DNA of 63,499 bases from an uncultured Lysobacteraceae bacterium (lineage in GTDB: Bacteria > Pseudomonadota > Gammaproteobacteria > Xanthomonadales > Xanthomonadaceae): positions 1-63,499 of the forward strand of contig CALCNV010000125.1 of NCBI GenBank assembly GCA_937897645.1. The letters run 5' to 3'. The translations under genes and the position numbers were made by a program. This document shows positions 61,403 through 63,499 of the stretch, piece after piece. Each line of letters starts with the position of its first letter. Position 1 is the stretch's first letter. The notes beneath the pieces are model-generated. The model saw only the letters and a program-made list of their open reading frames with translations, did no database searches and was not told the origin of the DNA.

Positions 61403-62410
61403 ATGAGCACCGACTCCAACGCACGCCTTATTCCTCTGCAGGTCGTCACCACGGCAGCGCCTTCGCTGGAAGCCGGGGCCAAGCAGATGGGCGGCGACAA
61501 GATTTCGCGTTCGCCGGTGCAATTCGCCGACGCACCGGTGCTGCGCAAGCCATCGTGGATCCGGGTGCGTATTCCCAGCGATGGCTCCGTAGCCCGGCTC
61601 AAGGCCAAGCTACGCGAAAACCGCCTGGTCACGGTCTGTGAAGAAGCCAGCTGCCCGAATATCCACGAATGCTTCGGCCACGGCACCGCCACCTTCATGA
61701 TCTTGGGCGAAGTCTGCACGCGCCGCTGCTCGTTCTGCGACGTCGCCCACGGCCGGCCCAAGCCGCCGGATGCCAGCGAGCCGCTCAGCCTGGCCACCAC
61801 CGTCGCCGACATGGGCCTGAAGTACGTGGTGGTGACCAGCGTGGATCGCGATGACCTGCGTGACGGCGGTGCCCAGCACTTCGTCGACTGCATCGCGGCC
61901 ATCCGCGAACACTCGCCCGGCACGCGCATTGAAATTCTCACCCCTGATTTCCGCGGCAAGGGCCGCATGGACCGCGCGCTGGAAATCCTGGCGGCCAATC
62001 CGCCGGACGTGTTCAACCACAACATCGAAACCGTGCCGGACCTGTACCCCAACGTCCGCCCCGGCGCCGATTACCAGTGGTCGCTGACCCTGCTGCAGAA
62101 ATTCAAGCAACAGCATCCGTCGCTGCCCACCAAGTCCGGGATCATGCTCGGCCTGGGCGAGACCATGGAGCAGGTGCAGGCCACCCTGCGCGACCTGCGC
62201 GCCCACGACGTGGAAATGGTCACCATCGGCCAATACCTGCAGCCCACGGCCCACCACCATCCGGTGATGCGTTACTGGACGCCCGAGGAATTCAAGGAAC
62301 TCGAGCTCTTTGGCAACGCCTTGGGCTTCAGCCACGTCGCCTCCGGCCCGCTGGTACGGTCGTCCTACCATGCGGACCTGCAGGCGAAACAGGCCGGCGT
62401 CACCGCCTGA
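61403..62410 (+). CDS. lipA: Lipoyl synthase
   Basis: A 335-residue radical-SAM enzyme that inserts two sulfurs into octanoyl chains. Auxiliary cluster cysteines C79, C84, C90 ('CEEASCPNIHEC') and the radical-SAM site C105-x3-C109-x2-C112 ('CTRRCSFCDVAHG') are both complete, and the C-terminal RSSY serine that ligates the auxiliary cluster is seen in 'GPLVRSSYHADLQ'. Length is normal. It completes the lipoate pair with lipB. Confidence 0.97.
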   Translation: MSTDSNARLIPLQVVTTAAPSLEAGAKQMGGDKISRSPVQFADAPVLRKPSWIRVRIPSDGSVARLKAKLRENRLVTVCEEASCPNIHECFGHGTATFMILGEVCTRRCSFCDVAHGRPKPPDASEPLSLATTVADMGLKYVVVTSVDRDDLRDGGAQHFVDCIAAIREHSPGTRIEILTPDFRGKGRMDRALEILAANPPDVFNHNIETVPDLYPNVRPGADYQWSLTLLQKFKQQHPSLPTKSGIMLGLGETMEQVQATLRDLRAHDVEMVTIGQYLQPTAHHHPVMRYWTPEEFKELELFGNALGFSHVASGPLVRSSYHADLQAKQAGVTA

Positions 62411-62575
62411 ACCGCGCCTGCGCAGCCTGGTCTGTGCGAACAAAGCCTTCACATATGTCAGTGCCGTCACGTTTAGGCTGAACGCGCGGATGACAAAGCC
62501 TGCAACTTTCGGCACTGTCACCCTGTCCCAGCGTCCTGCAGTCTCCCACTGGCCATCCCGGCCCCGAGTACCCGA

Positions 62576-63499
62576 ATGAACTTGAAGACCCCCGTCATTG
62601 CCCTGTTGGCCGTTGCCTTGGTTGCGCCACTCGCCCTGCTGGCGCGGGCGGATGCCGAGGGGATTGCCACCAACGTGGTCGCCGCGCCCACGGCCGACCA
62701 GTCCACGACCTCCAAGCTGGTCTACGGCCTGCTCTCGGACAGCCGCTATGCCTATCGTCCGCGCGCGTTGGACGACACGCTGTCGGAAGACGTCTTCAAG
62801 CGTTACCTGGAAGCCCTGGACGGCGGCAAGCAGTACTTCACCGCTGCCGACATCGAGACCTTCGGTCCGTACAAGACCGAAATGGACGACGCCATCCGCA
62901 GTGGCGAACTGGCCCCGGCCTACGACATCTTCGCCGTGTACAAGCAGCGCGTCGGCGAGCGCGTCGCGTATGCACGCAACCTGCTGAAGCAGGAGTTCGA
63001 TTTCACCGGCGACCAGCGCTGGGAATACGACCGTGAGAAAGCGCCGTGGGCCGCCAATGCCAAGGAACTCGACGAGGTCTGGAAGAAGTCGGTGATGAAC
63101 GACTGGCTGCGCCTCAAGCTGGCCGGCAAACAGCCCGCCGATATCCGCAAGACCCTGGACAAGCGCTACGCCACCTACCTGCGCAGCGTGGATGAACTGA
63201 AGAGCGAGGACGTGTTCCAGACCTTCCTCAACGGTTACTCCGGCGCGATCGATCCGCACACCGATTACTTCACGCCCAAGACCGCGGAAAATTTCAACCA
63301 GTCGATGTCGCTGTCGCTGGAAGGCATCGGCGCGCAGCTGCAGCGCCAGGACGACCTGGTGGTGATCCGCGAGATCATCGCTGGCGGCCCCGCTGACTTG
63401 AACGGCACGCTCAAGGCCGGCGATCGCATCGTCGCGGTCGGGCAGGGCAAGTCCGGCCCGATGACCGACGTGATCGGCTGGCGCATCGACGACGTGGTG
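62576..63499 (+). CDS. prc: Tail-specific (carboxy-terminal processing) protease, N-terminal part
   Basis: The gene starts at ATG 62576 and runs off the window after about 308 codons. A signal peptide ('MNLKTPVIALLAVALVAPLA', cleavage near ARAD) is followed by the helical TSP N-terminal domain ('FKRYLEALDGGKQYFTAADI') and the start of a PDZ domain ('LEGIGAQLQRQDDLVVIREI', 'GPADLNGTLKAGDRIVAVGQ'). Such S41 enzymes (Prc/Tsp) cleave C-termini of periplasmic proteins, including murein hydrolases. The Ser-Lys catalytic part lies beyond the window. Confidence 0.9.
   Translation, partial: MNLKTPVIALLAVALVAPLALLARADAEGIATNVVAAPTADQSTTSKLVYGLLSDSRYAYRPRALDDTLSEDVFKRYLEALDGGKQYFTAADIETFGPYKTEMDDAIRSGELAPAYDIFAVYKQRVGERVAYARNLLKQEFDFTGDQRWEYDREKAPWAANAKELDEVWKKSVMNDWLRLKLAGKQPADIRKTLDKRYATYLRSVDELKSEDVFQTFLNGYSGAIDPHTDYFTPKTAENFNQSMSLSLEGIGAQLQRQDDLVVIREIIAGGPADLNGTLKAGDRIVAVGQGKSGPMTDVIGWRIDDVV

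Overview
The window is a high-GC (roughly two thirds G+C), gene-dense piece of a gammaproteobacterial chromosome. It most resembles the Lysobacteraceae/Xanthomonadaceae (Lysobacter, Luteimonas, Thermomonas, Pseudoxanthomonas or a relative). The reasons are two conserved housekeeping blocks in the order expected for that family (lptM-dapF-DUF484-xerC-hslV-hslU and mreBCD-mrdAB-mltB-rlpA-dacC-DUF493-lipB-lipA), many exported peptidases, a large TonB-dependent receptor paired with a TPR-sulfotransferase, and abundant short palindromic intergenic repeats of the 'GTAG...' REP type. No rRNA, tRNA, CRISPR array, prophage or intact insertion sequence was seen.

Region 1 (1-1104) is the end of a sugar locus: a GH43 glycosidase tail and an aldose epimerase. 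Region 2 (1203-21852) is the accessory centrepiece, a catabolic and uptake island. On the minus strand lie a trimethylamine-dehydrogenase-type Fe-S flavoprotein, an APC permease, an exported amidohydrolase, a CntA/choline-monooxygenase-type Rieske oxygenase, an S9 peptidase and two class III aminotransferases flanking a glutamate-semialdehyde (P5C) dehydrogenase. On the plus strand lie a DmpA-type P1 peptidase, an IclR regulator, an M20 peptidase, a TPR-sulfotransferase and the TonB receptor. Read together, this looks like import of a peptide-bound or amino-acid-like N-substituted amine, periplasmic hydrolysis, oxidative C-N cleavage, transamination and entry into glutamate. The substrate is unknown. 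Active-site changes in the flavoprotein argue against trimethylamine.

Region 3 (22170-33228) holds an esterase, an AlgR-like regulator without an adjacent kinase, hemC, a lipoprotein, a WYL regulator, a lipocalin, two S9 oligopeptidases and a DUF454 protein. Region 4 (33295-42607) is lptM-dapF-DUF484-xerC-hslVU, followed by OsmC, a small exported protein, a fungal-type cytosine deaminase, a metzincin-like secreted protease and ubiE. Region 5 (42645-49896) has a lower-GC lipoprotein, a second P1 peptidase, an M1 aminopeptidase, a hydrolase, a lipoprotein, a hicB-like gene with a broken hicA, a low-GC zinc-ribbon ORF and a PfkB kinase. Region 6 (50243-63499) is the cell-elongation block mreBCD-mrdAB-mltB-rlpA-dacC, then DUF493-lipB-lipA for lipoate, and the first part of a tail-specific protease.

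The most unusual DNA-level signals are repeats. Six copies of one palindromic-pair family sit next to housekeeping genes, and two repeat elements carry a different repeat nested inside. A repeat supplies the start codon and first codons of xerC. There is a family of degenerate 7-bp arrays, one of which is a perfect 4x heptamer inside mreC where slippage would truncate the protein.
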